DNA of 5,958 bases from contig JBOFSQ010000011.1 of assembly GCA_051651625.1 (NCBI GenBank), positions 1-5,958 on the forward strand, in the 5' to 3' direction. Shown here one piece after another: positions 1-5,380 of the stretch. The notes under the pieces were generated by a model that was given only the letters and a program-made list of their open reading frames with translations, did not search any database and had not been told where the DNA came from. This stretch comes from JBOFSQ01 sp051651625. GTDB lineage: Bacteria > Planctomycetota > Planctomycetia > Pirellulales > Thermoguttaceae. Within the stretch, counting starts at the first letter, position 1, and every line of letters starts with the position of its first letter. Both the position numbers and the translations under genes were made by a program.

Positions 1-8
1 TGAGCTAC

Positions 9-557
9 ATGATGACGACCCTCCAATCTCCAGATGGTCAGACGACGAAGGCTCCGATGCTCGGTCTGGATGCAGGACAAACGTACTCGCCGGAAATCAA
101 CTACACAGACGCACTTGGGCTTGCCGGAATGGGTCTTGAAGATCGCAAGATGTTCTTGACGACGGCACAAAAAATCCTTGATGAAGTTGCGCCGGGACTG
201 GACGTTCGCCAACTCAAATTCACGACGGGATATTTGAACGAAAAGGACATGAAAGACAATATTCGCTCGCTCACGCTTGACGTTTCGGGCGGTCCGATTG
301 CCGAAAAACGGGAAGCGATTGAACAGGCATTGAACACGAACCGGACATTATTCGCAATGAAAGAGAAAGCGGATTACGCGAACAACAAGGGACTTGGCGA
401 GCTGACGATTTCGGTATTGGATGGTTCAGGCAGTGCGTTGGCAAAGGATCAGGTCCGCCTCATCGCAGGCGGACGGTCCGTAATAACGACGGTTTACACC
501 ATCAAAGAGATGGACCAACAACAGATGCTCAATTTTGTCCGGGTATCTGAGAAATAA
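9..557 (+). CDS. Unrecognised 182-aa protein sharing a module with the 688-aa protein downstream
   Basis: I do not recognise this family. The protein has no cysteine or tryptophan, no signal peptide and no membrane segment, so it looks soluble. Residues 55-65 (KILDEVAPGLD) followed by 88-115 (LTLDVSGG, then IAEKREAIEQALN) resemble residues 284-338 of the protein encoded at 2085-4151, which suggests a shared strand-plus-helix module. The start is uncertain. ATG codons lie at 9 and 12, no ribosome binding site can be seen in the 8 bases available, and the frame is open to the left edge, so the gene may begin outside the window. After the TAA at 555-557 a different frame stays open from 551 to 664 with plausible residues (NLPFENEGKPIADHQPV), so the C-terminus could be frameshifted. 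That the ORF is coding is likely; its function is unknown. Confidence 0.72.
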   Translation: MMTTLQSPDGQTTKAPMLGLDAGQTYSPEINYTDALGLAGMGLEDRKMFLTTAQKILDEVAPGLDVRQLKFTTGYLNEKDMKDNIRSLTLDVSGGPIAEKREAIEQALNTNRTLFAMKEKADYANNKGLGELTISVLDGSGSALAKDQVRLIAGGRSVITTVYTIKEMDQQQMLNFVRVSEK

Positions 558-673
558 CATCGAACCTGCCGTTTGAGAATGAGGGGAAACCAATCGCCGA
601 CCATCAACCTGTTCGGAAAACAATAGTGCTTTTAGGGCTACTACACAATTTATTCGTTAAAACTTAAACAACG

Positions 674-679
674 AAGGAG
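674..679 (+). promoter_or_regulatory. Shine-Dalgarno site of the 261-aa gene
   Basis: AAGGAG lies 11 nt before the ATG at 691. It supports that start and shows the gene is read on the plus strand. No convincing -35/-10 pair was found in the 133-nt gap before the gene, so it may be cotranscribed with the gene at 9-557. Confidence 0.7.
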
Positions 680-690
680 TACCGACTACC

Positions 691-1476
691 ATGTTATTCA
701 ACTCAACAAACAATTTTACACCTTCATTTGGTTTTTTTGCGAGAGCGTTTGGTCGGAATACGGAAACTCCTATCAACCCGGTTGTGGTAAACTCACAAAA
801 AGCCGCAACAGAAACATCGGCTGCCATTAAGGACGAGTATATTCCGCACAACGGTTCGGCTGTTATTCACTTGGGGGATTCGTCAAAGAATGTTGTTGAT
901 CGCGGCGGATTTCAGATTAACAAAGAGCAGCTTAAAAATTTTCAAGCAAAGATGGCGAATCAGCAAAATGAGACGCCGGAGCGACAGGCAGAAAAAGGGT
1001 TTTCATTAACTGCGGACGCTGATGGCAACTTTGTTTTTAACCTCATGGATGGACTTGTTGACGGCAAGACCGGCAAGCGGGTTGAACTGTTTTCGCGTGA
1101 CACGAGTTCAAGAACGAATGGAGAGCCGGTTGCGAACGCAAATGAAGCCATTTCGAACTTTCTCAACTATCTTGACCCCCAAAAATTCACGGGGAAAAAT
1201 GGATATGCTGAGTTGAATGATTATCTGACAAATCTTGTAAAAGATATCCGCAATGGTTCCGCAACCTATAGTGATGTTCAGACACAAGTATCTTTTGTCG
1301 GTGACAAGGACGAACCCGGCTATGTCGCAATCGGTAGTTTCAAACTGTATTCCAATGCGGAGCTTCAGCAGAGGGGTAACGAGAGACAGGCTGCGGCTGT
1401 TCTTGAAACTCAAACTTTGGATGTATCTGAGCGTCGAATCTGGCAGTGGCAAACGCCAGTTGCAAATGTCGGTTGA
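691..1476 (+). CDS. Unrecognised 261-aa protein, probably frameshifted near the C-terminus
   Basis: I do not recognise this family. The protein is Asn/Gln/Ser/Thr-rich, has no cysteine, and shows no signal peptide or membrane span; a short aromatic stretch (FGFFARAF, residues 13-20) is too brief for one. The middle (about 104-135) reads as beta strands around FSLTADADGNFVFNL, followed by a helical segment at 150-185. The ATG is supported by AAGGAG 11 nt upstream. The last 14 residues (RRIWQWQTPVANVG) hold the only two tryptophans and look like out-of-frame sequence. The frame one base forward gives SVESGSGKRQLQMSVDEFAQ and ends at 1525. A one-base change near 1423-1430 would join the two and give about 277 residues. 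Either the gene is broken or naturally altered at its end, or the sequence carries an error. Function unknown. Confidence 0.78.
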   Translation: MLFNSTNNFTPSFGFFARAFGRNTETPINPVVVNSQKAATETSAAIKDEYIPHNGSAVIHLGDSSKNVVDRGGFQINKEQLKNFQAKMANQQNETPERQAEKGFSLTADADGNFVFNLMDGLVDGKTGKRVELFSRDTSSRTNGEPVANANEAISNFLNYLDPQKFTGKNGYAELNDYLTNLVKDIRNGSATYSDVQTQVSFVGDKDEPGYVAIGSFKLYSNAELQQRGNERQAAAVLETQTLDVSERRIWQWQTPVANVG

Positions 1477-1525
1477 TGAGTTCGCGCAATTTGATCGAAC
1501 GCAAATTACGGCAATGCTGGTGTGA
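1427..1525 (+). other. Likely displaced C-terminal coding segment of the 261-aa gene (+1 frame)
   Basis: In the frame one base forward of the upstream gene, codons from 1427 read LSVESGSGKRQLQMSVDEF and on through AQFDRTQITAMLV to a TGA at 1523-1525. The segment is hydrophilic, free of tryptophan, and uses codons like those of the neighbouring genes (GAT, TCG, CAA, GCG). It follows QTLDV of the upstream frame naturally. It has no start site of its own. I infer that it is the ancestral C-terminus, separated by a one-base insertion or by programmed +1 frameshifting; no classic slippery or RF2-type site is evident. Confidence 0.5.
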
Positions 1526-1535
1526 AGAAGTGACC

Positions 1536-1554
1536 TGGTTACAAATTGTAACCA
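1536..1554. promoter_or_regulatory. Perfect 19-nt palindrome, possible operator
   Basis: TGGTTACAAATTGTAACCA is a perfect inverted repeat with 9-bp arms around a central A. It sits 11 nt after the TGA at 1525 and about 27 nt before a TATAGT box. It has no T-run on either side, so it does not look like an intrinsic terminator. The short symmetric shape suits a dimeric repressor site; the regulator is unknown. Confidence 0.4.
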
Positions 1555-1580
1555 ACTGAAAATGACGGCGGAGGAGAGAC

Positions 1581-1586
1581 TATAGT
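1581..1586 (+). promoter_or_regulatory. Possible -10 box (TATAGT) upstream of the hairpin cluster
   Basis: TATAGT matches four of six positions of the sigma-70 consensus and is identical to the box before the 688-aa gene. No good -35 element lies 16-18 nt upstream. If active, it would transcribe the non-coding hairpin cluster toward the terminator-like hairpin at 2003-2036. Weak evidence. Confidence 0.25.
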
Positions 1587-1675
1587 ACAAAGTTAGCAAA
1601 CTTACTTGTATCGCACGGGATTTTCTCTGCGGCCCGCGAAAACTTCCGTTACGCGATTTGTGACGCCATTTCCTA

Positions 1676-1697
1676 GCCGCGTAGCGGCGACCTTATT
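1676..1697 (+). repeat. Type A hairpin unit A1
   Basis: Stem GCCGC/GCGGC closes a GTA loop (1676-1688), followed by the constant tail GACCTTATT. It is one of four units with the same loop and tail but different, always fully paired 5-bp stems. Confidence 0.7.
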
Positions 1698-1736
1698 GTA
1701 GCCCGCGGCAAGGCGTATTCGCCGCAGCCGTGGGCT
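1698..1736 (+). repeat. Type B two-tier hairpin B1 with GTAG foot
   Basis: GTAG at 1698-1701 opens the unit. An outer 10-bp stem pairs 1700-1709 with 1727-1736 (one G-T wobble), and an inner hairpin GGCG-TATT-CGCC lies at 1712-1723. It aligns with the reverse complement of 1861-1897, with changes that keep both stems paired. Confidence 0.7.
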
Positions 1737-1758
1737 GATGACACCAAAGAAGTTGGTA

Positions 1759-1780
1759 GCTCCGTAGGAGCGGCCTTATT
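1759..1780 (+). repeat. Type A hairpin unit A2
   Basis: Stem GCTCC/GGAGC closes a GTA loop (1759-1771), followed by the tail GGCCTTATT. The stem differs from A1 on both arms while staying fully paired. Confidence 0.65.
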
Positions 1781-1815
1781 TGAACGCATCGAAAACGTTA
1801 ACTCTATTGATTCGG

Positions 1816-1837
1816 AATAAGGTCGTCCCTACGGGAC
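1816..1837 (-). repeat. Type A hairpin unit A3 (inverted)
   Basis: On the minus strand, stem GTCCC/GGGAC closes a GTA loop (1825-1837), followed by GACCTTATT. It pairs with A2 as the inner inverted repeat, 17 of 22 positions identical, with a 35-nt spacer. Confidence 0.65.
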
Positions 1838-1860
1838 TTCATTCCATTTTGGGCCGCAAA

Positions 1861-1897
1861 CCGAGGGCTACGACGAGTACGTCTTGCCCTCGGCTAC
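1861..1897 (-). repeat. Type B two-tier hairpin B2 (inverted) with GTAG foot
   Basis: A perfect 8-bp outer stem pairs 1861-1868 (CCGAGGGC) with 1886-1893. The inner hairpin is GACG-AGTA-CGTC at 1872-1883. On the minus strand the unit starts with GTAG (1894-1897). It is the inverted counterpart of B1. Confidence 0.7.
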
Positions 1898-1901
1898 ATA
1901 C

Positions 1902-1923
1902 AATAAGGTCGTCGCTACGCGAC
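1902..1923 (-). repeat. Type A hairpin unit A4 (inverted)
   Basis: On the minus strand, stem GTCGC/GCGAC closes a GTA loop (1911-1923), followed by GACCTTATT. It pairs with A1 as the outermost inverted repeat of the cluster; one base pair differs (C-G versus T-A), a compensatory change. Confidence 0.7.
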
Positions 1924-2002
1924 TAGGAACGTGCAACGACGAAACAAACCGCGAACAGTCACAACTCCGCTCACACAATAAAATCACCGCGTCACACAAG
2001 AG

Positions 2003-2036
2003 CCGAGTGAAACAAACGACTCGGTGCTAGTTTTTT
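2003..2036 (+). terminator. Terminator-like hairpin before the 688-aa gene
   Basis: CCGAGT (2003-2008) pairs with ACTCGG (2019-2024) across a 10-nt loop, and a run of six T follows at 2031-2036. The stem is short and the T-run starts 6 nt after it, so it would be weak. It would stop transcription arriving from the hairpin cluster just before the next promoter. Confidence 0.4.
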
Positions 2037-2044
2037 GCTATAGT
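2036..2044 (+). promoter_or_regulatory. Extended -10 promoter of the 688-aa gene
   Basis: TGCTATAGT is an extended -10 motif (TG-N-TATAGT), which can work without a good -35, and none is seen. Transcription would begin near 2051, giving a leader of about 34 nt before the ATG at 2085. It overlaps the end of the upstream T-run. Confidence 0.5.
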
Positions 2045-2070
2045 CTAATGATTTCAACAACACATTTCTT

Positions 2071-2075
2071 GAGGA
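2071..2075 (+). promoter_or_regulatory. Shine-Dalgarno site of the 688-aa gene
   Basis: GAGGA lies 9 nt before the ATG at 2085 and decides that start. Confidence 0.65.
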
Positions 2076-2084
2076 ATCACAGCA

Positions 2085-4151
2085 ATGTCAAACATTTCAT
2101 CGAGCACATTGGGTTATTATGCTGACGTGGTGACGAAATCGAACGTCAGCGTGAAAGACAAAACTGTTTTTGCACAATCCGCACCCAAACTTTCCGACGA
2201 TGCCTATATGCCGGGGACGGAAGGCAAGATATTGGATGTGTATACCCGTTACATGCCGACTTCAGGTGGGCGGATGGATTACAAGACCGGCACCATTCAG
2301 CAAGGTTACATCGCGTTGACAATGTTCGCCGGAGATGGCAAAGGTGCACCATCAAACGGACTAATCACGGCGTCCGAAATTGACCCATCCAAACCGGGAG
2401 CCGTGTTTTCTGATGGCCAGTGGGTAAACGTCACCGATTTTCTTGCGAAACATAATCGCGCCGCAAACAACACGTCCCAGCCGGGGGCCGCCGAACAAAC
2501 GGAAACTGCTAAAGAAACGTACACATGGAGCCTGACCCGCGAAGAGTCCGCCAAAATTTTCGGCGACGACGGACTGTTTTACGTTTCGGAAATGACATCA
2601 GACGATTCCGACTTCAATCCGTTCACAGCCGTTCGACGTATCGATCCAAGCACCTTGCGCTTTGCACCTCCAACACCGCTCCAAGCGAAACGTGGCGACA
2701 TTTTGACGCTTTCACCGGAGGGAAACCAGTTAGCGAATGAGATGCAATTCGCAAAAGAAAATCGGTATGCGCCAAACCTGCGCACCAACAGTTATAGTGA
2801 CGATTTGGCTCACTCAAAACATCAAAACGTTTTAGCTTTGCTGCTTGGAATAAGTGAAGAAAGTGCTAATGTCACTGTTCTCGGCTCGTCGGCAAATATC
2901 AAGTCCATTCGGAATCAGGCGATGTTGGAGACGAAAATACTGGACTCGATGGTTGTTGACAAGTTAAAGAAACTTGGAATCACGCTGAACGACAAAGAGA
3001 CTTTGAATTTTTCAATCAACAACAATGGCGAGATCAAAGTAGACGCAAAAGGCATTTCAGACGAGAAAAAGAGAAGCGAGATTGAGAAAGCACTCAACGG
3101 CGACAACGAATTTGCTTTGCAGTTGAAGTATACGCACGCATTGCGAACAATAGGATTAGATGCAAGTGATGGAGTGTCGTTTAGATTTCTGTTGGAGACA
3201 CACTTACAGCGTGAGCTTGGCCTTTCGCTGAACGAATTTAGCGCACCTAACGGCGTTGGCCAAGGAATGACTTACCAAGGAAAGGGTGCCGACTGGATTG
3301 ATCAGATGTATGACGAAGAGCGGAATCTTTACGGTTTTATCTCCGCATGCGCAGACACAACTCGTTTTCCCGAATATGAGTTGAGTTTTTCATTTAGGAA
3401 TGGTGTTGTTATTGAAAACGGTGTGAGTGATCTTGATGGGATGAACAAACGTTTTGACATTAGTTTTAGTCCGCATGACTCACATTCTGCGGAAAAAACC
3501 CTAACCGTTGATGGGAACGGCGATTACGTCGATTCCACGTTCACGCGAGAAGTTTTTTTCAATAATGATGAGGTGAAAAAGCCATCTATATTGGCGCAGG
3601 CACACGACCGTTTAATCACCAACGCGAGCGGCGGGAATCAAGAACAAAAGCAATACTGGAATCCGTTTGCTAGCGGCGTATTGCAAGAAACGTCTTTTGA
3701 CGCCAAACGTCTTTTGAAGTTTGAGTTTGGTGTCGATGCGGAGAACTTGGACGATGTGAAAATTGACATCATCGGACACGTTGACAAACGTCAGGAACTT
3801 CGCATCACTGGTTCAAAACTTGGAACAAGCGACTTGTTGGGAGTTGGCGCAAAGTCGCCCGACGCCGAGGAATCGCAGAAGTTGAACTTGTTTTCGATCT
3901 CGTCGAATCACGCTGCGTTTGCCGTTCAGATTCAGGACGTTCCAAACGACGCTGCGTTGACGGATGAAAAAACAGACGAACAGAAGTCGTCAGAAGTGCA
4001 GATTGGTCTCAAAATGGCGAAGATTTTCGCGGACGGAATTCGGCAATACGACGTTAAGTCTGACGTGACATCTTTCATGCAAAACACAATCACCAGTGGC
4101 TTGAAGATGTTCAGAGACCAATCGCCCAAACTGCAACCGTTAATTCTTTAG
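2085..4151 (+). CDS. Unrecognised 688-aa low-cysteine soluble protein
   Basis: I do not recognise this family. It is a long, polar, Asp/Asn/Ser/Lys-rich protein with a single cysteine (about residue 422), no signal peptide and no membrane segment. Residues 284-338 (KILD, then LNFSINNNGEIKVDAKGISD, then KKRSEIEKALN) resemble residues 55-110 of the protein at 9-557. Two Asp/Gly-rich strand-turn stretches (FAGDGKG near 81-87 and LTVDGNGDYVD near 473-483) could be turns or metal sites, but neither matches a full EF-hand or RTX repeat. Low cysteine and polar composition fit a structural or exported protein using a non-Sec route; that is inference. The gene has its own extended -10 and ribosome binding site, so it is probably transcribed alone. 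A long stem-loop overlaps its TAG stop. The frame is intact. Confidence 0.85.
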   Translation: MSNISSSTLGYYADVVTKSNVSVKDKTVFAQSAPKLSDDAYMPGTEGKILDVYTRYMPTSGGRMDYKTGTIQQGYIALTMFAGDGKGAPSNGLITASEIDPSKPGAVFSDGQWVNVTDFLAKHNRAANNTSQPGAAEQTETAKETYTWSLTREESAKIFGDDGLFYVSEMTSDDSDFNPFTAVRRIDPSTLRFAPPTPLQAKRGDILTLSPEGNQLANEMQFAKENRYAPNLRTNSYSDDLAHSKHQNVLALLLGISEESANVTVLGSSANIKSIRNQAMLETKILDSMVVDKLKKLGITLNDKETLNFSINNNGEIKVDAKGISDEKKRSEIEKALNGDNEFALQLKYTHALRTIGLDASDGVSFRFLLETHLQRELGLSLNEFSAPNGVGQGMTYQGKGADWIDQMYDEERNLYGFISACADTTRFPEYELSFSFRNGVVIENGVSDLDGMNKRFDISFSPHDSHSAEKTLTVDGNGDYVDSTFTREVFFNNDEVKKPSILAQAHDRLITNASGGNQEQKQYWNPFASGVLQETSFDAKRLLKFEFGVDAENLDDVKIDIIGHVDKRQELRITGSKLGTSDLLGVGAKSPDAEESQKLNLFSISSNHAAFAVQIQDVPNDAALTDEKTDEQKSSEVQIGLKMAKIFADGIRQYDVKSDVTSFMQNTITSGLKMFRDQSPKLQPLIL

Positions 4152-4185
4152 CTTGTCATTCATGCATCTGCGGGAATGACAAGCT
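4150..4185. terminator. 12-bp stem-loop between the 688-aa gene and ssrA
   Basis: AGCTTGTCATTC (4150-4161) pairs perfectly with GAATGACAAGCT (4174-4185) around a 12-nt loop, overlapping the TAG stop. Neither strand has a T-run after the stem, so it is not a textbook intrinsic terminator. Its place between two convergent genes suggests bidirectional termination or 3'-end protection. The GTCATTC...GAATGAC shape also resembles dispersed intergenic palindromes found in many bacteria. Confidence 0.55.
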
Positions 4186-4207
4186 CTGCGTCAAAAACTG
4201 TGCCCAG

Positions 4208-4565
4208 TGGAGGCGGCGGGAATCGAACCCGCGTCCCAAGATAGATTCCTGTCAGCGTCTACATGCGTAGCCAATTCTTTGATTTTTAGCCTTCCGAAAC
4301 CCTTATCGGCGACGGTTTTCTTCCAGCGATTCGGGAGCTTTTTTAACCCCGTGCGTGCCCGACGCGACACAGAGCGATCCGAATTGTCGTCCCAGCACTA
4401 CACCGTCTCGGAAAACAGCATAAGCCAGGGGTTGCCGTTGTTAGGCAGCCAGAGCCATTGTTGAAGTGGCACTTGAAGTGTAGTCAGATTTTTACGTGGA
4501 CCTTCCGACCAACCACGGCACGCAACTCACAGTTCACACATCCCGGTCGAAACCTGTTCACCCCC
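4208..4565 (-). ncRNA. ssrA: Transfer-messenger RNA (tmRNA, ssrA)
   Basis: tmRNA rescues ribosomes stalled on broken mRNA and adds a degradation tag. The 5' end (minus strand) reads GGGGGTGAACAGGTTTCGAC, typical of tmRNA. The acceptor stem pairs 4559-4565 with 4209-4215 and contains the G3-U70 pair (4563/4211) used by alanyl-tRNA synthetase. The T arm is a perfect 5-bp stem, 4228-4232 with 4216-4220, around TTCGATT. The discriminator A is at 4208. CCA is not encoded (CTG follows), so it must be added afterwards. PK1 is visible: stem 4513-4517/4495-4499 and second stem 4507-4511/4481-4485. The tag frame ends MALAA-stop at 4441. At 358 nt it has the usual one-piece length. It lies downstream of the GT2 gene on the same strand and converges with the 688-aa gene. 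Confidence 0.96.
4441..4470 (-). other. tmRNA tag reading frame, likely ATSTMALAA-stop
   Basis: The reading frame in the tmRNA ends GCT-CTG-GCT-GCC-TAA (ALAA), the usual protease-recognised end. The likely resume codon is GCC at 4468-4470. It lies 10 nt after the second PK1 stem and has A at position -4, as in the E. coli arrangement. That gives an encoded tag of nine residues after the alanine carried by tmRNA. If translation resumed earlier in the same frame, the tag would be longer (from DYTSS). The stop is certain; the resume codon is inferred. Confidence 0.7.
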
Positions 4566-4578
4566 AGAATGTCACAAT

Positions 4579-4597
4579 GTGGACAACAAATGTCCAC
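4579..4597. promoter_or_regulatory. Perfect inverted repeat in the ssrA leader
   Basis: GTGGACA (4579-4585) and TGTCCAC (4591-4597) form a 7-bp stem with a 5-nt loop, 13 nt upstream of the mature tmRNA 5' end. It could be a hairpin in the precursor that helps 5' processing by RNase P, or a repressor site. No T-run follows it. Confidence 0.4.
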
Positions 4598-4611
4598 GCC
4601 AGACGAGACAG

Positions 4612-4617
4612 AGTATA
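4612..4617 (-). promoter_or_regulatory. Possible -10 box of ssrA (TATACT)
   Basis: On the minus strand, TATACT lies about 46 nt upstream of the mature tmRNA 5' end, in the 93-nt gap after the GT2 gene. It would give a leader of roughly 40 nt that contains the inverted repeat. No matching -35 was found at 16-18 nt. Confidence 0.35.
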
Positions 4618-4658
4618 CCCCGTCACAACGAAAACTCTAGGCGGGGGAGTGGTAGCAT

Positions 4659-5363
4659 TCACAACTTTCTCGCCCACGCAAGATACAGAATAATCCCAAC
4701 CGCACGAAACGCCTCTCGTATGTTGATCTTCGATACCCCCGCACGACGCTCCTCAAACACTATCGGAACCTCAATAAATCTTGCGCCAAGCTGCTTCAGA
4801 CGAAACAGTATCTCCTCAAAAAATGAATAACCACGAGATATGATTGCGTCAAGCGCGACGCTCCGCAGCAGGTCAACACGATAGAGCCTAAACGAACCGC
4901 TACAGTCACGCACCGGAAGTCCCAGCATCCAACGAGCGTAAAAGTTAACACAGCGACTCATCAAATAGCGTCGCAGCGGCCAACCGCGTATCTGCCCTCC
5001 GCGAACATAACGCGACCCAATGACAACGTCTGCTCCCGCCGACATCGCTCGAAGAGCCGGAATCGACTCCGGTGAGTGACTCCAATCGGCATCCAAAACA
5101 AGAAGCCAATCATAGTTGTAGTCAATCGCGTATTCAAACGCCGCAATCATCGCCGTACCAAGTCCGCGCTGGCCGATGCGCCGGTGAAGCAAAATACGCG
5201 AGTTCGTTTGACGACGTTCGACGACAACATCAGCAGTGCCATCGGGCGAGTTGTCGTCGATGACGAGAACGTCGGCATCGGGCGCGACTGCAACAATCGC
5301 GTCGAGAAGCGAACCGATGTTCTCACGCTCGTTGTATGTGGCAAGGACGATGAGAAGTCGCAT
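4659..5363 (-). CDS. Polyprenol-phosphate mannosyltransferase-type GT2 glycosyltransferase
   Basis: By family, this enzyme moves a sugar, usually mannose from GDP-mannose, onto a polyprenyl phosphate at the inner face of the membrane. The product is a lipid-linked donor for later glycosylation. The 234 residues carry the dolichol-phosphate mannose synthase (DPM1-like) motifs in order: LATYNERENI (7-16), VIDDNSPDGT (34-43), the metal-binding DAD in LDADWSHSPE (90-99), GSRYV (116-120), DCSGSFRLYR (153-162) and FEERRAGVSK (203-212). The length equals the bare catalytic domain; there is no C-terminal GtrA-like membrane part. The sugar cannot be read from the sequence, so a glucosyl or other relative is possible. 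The ATG at 5363 lies 17 nt after the GGDEF-CBS gene, with no clear Shine-Dalgarno, so translation may be coupled to that gene. Confidence 0.92.
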   Translation of the reverse strand: MRLLIVLATYNERENIGSLLDAIVAVAPDADVLVIDDNSPDGTADVVVERRQTNSRILLHRRIGQRGLGTAMIAAFEYAIDYNYDWLLVLDADWSHSPESIPALRAMSAGADVVIGSRYVRGGQIRGWPLRRYLMSRCVNFYARWMLGLPVRDCSGSFRLYRVDLLRSVALDAIISRGYSFFEEILFRLKQLGARFIEVPIVFEERRAGVSKINIREAFRAVGIILYLAWARKL

Positions 5364-5380
5364 AGAAGAAATAGAACCGT

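Larger units (their letters stand above)
1672..1927. repeat. REP-like cluster: nested inverted repeats made of six hairpin units
   Basis: This fills the core of a non-coding gap of about 560 bp between the 261-aa and 688-aa genes. The outer arms, 1672-1700 and the reverse complement of 1899-1927, match at 27 of 29 positions, and the two differences are the two sides of one base pair in a hairpin. Inside are two larger hairpins (type B) in inverted orientation and a second inverted pair of small hairpins (type A). The order is A1-B1-A2 on the plus strand, then A3-B2-A4 on the minus strand. The B hairpins begin with GTAG, the tetranucleotide found at the foot of REP palindromes mobilised by RAYT-type Y1 transposases; that link is inference. 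No transposase gene is present in the window. Confidence 0.75.

Noticed and set aside
1108..1599. Minus-strand ORF of 163 residues
   Set aside because: It is antisense to the 261-aa gene, rich in Leu/Ser/Cys in a way typical of reverse frames, and lacks a plausible ribosome binding site.
1628..1857. TGCGGCCC (1628-1635) and GGGCCGCA (1850-1857) as ends of a mobile element
   Set aside because: Only 8 bp and not placed symmetrically around the hairpin cluster; chance cannot be excluded.
1672..1927. CRISPR array
   Set aside because: The units are inverted rather than direct, spacers are irregular and the stems vary; no cas gene is present.
4207..4464. Plus-strand ORF beginning MEAAGIEPAS
   Set aside because: It is the antisense of the tmRNA; this N-terminus is a well-known false protein arising from the complement of tRNA-like T arms.
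4458..4830. Overlapping plus-strand ORFs of 60-83 residues
   Set aside because: They overlap the tmRNA, its leader and the GT2 gene on the opposite strand, have no ribosome binding site, and are arginine/threonine-rich shadow sequence.
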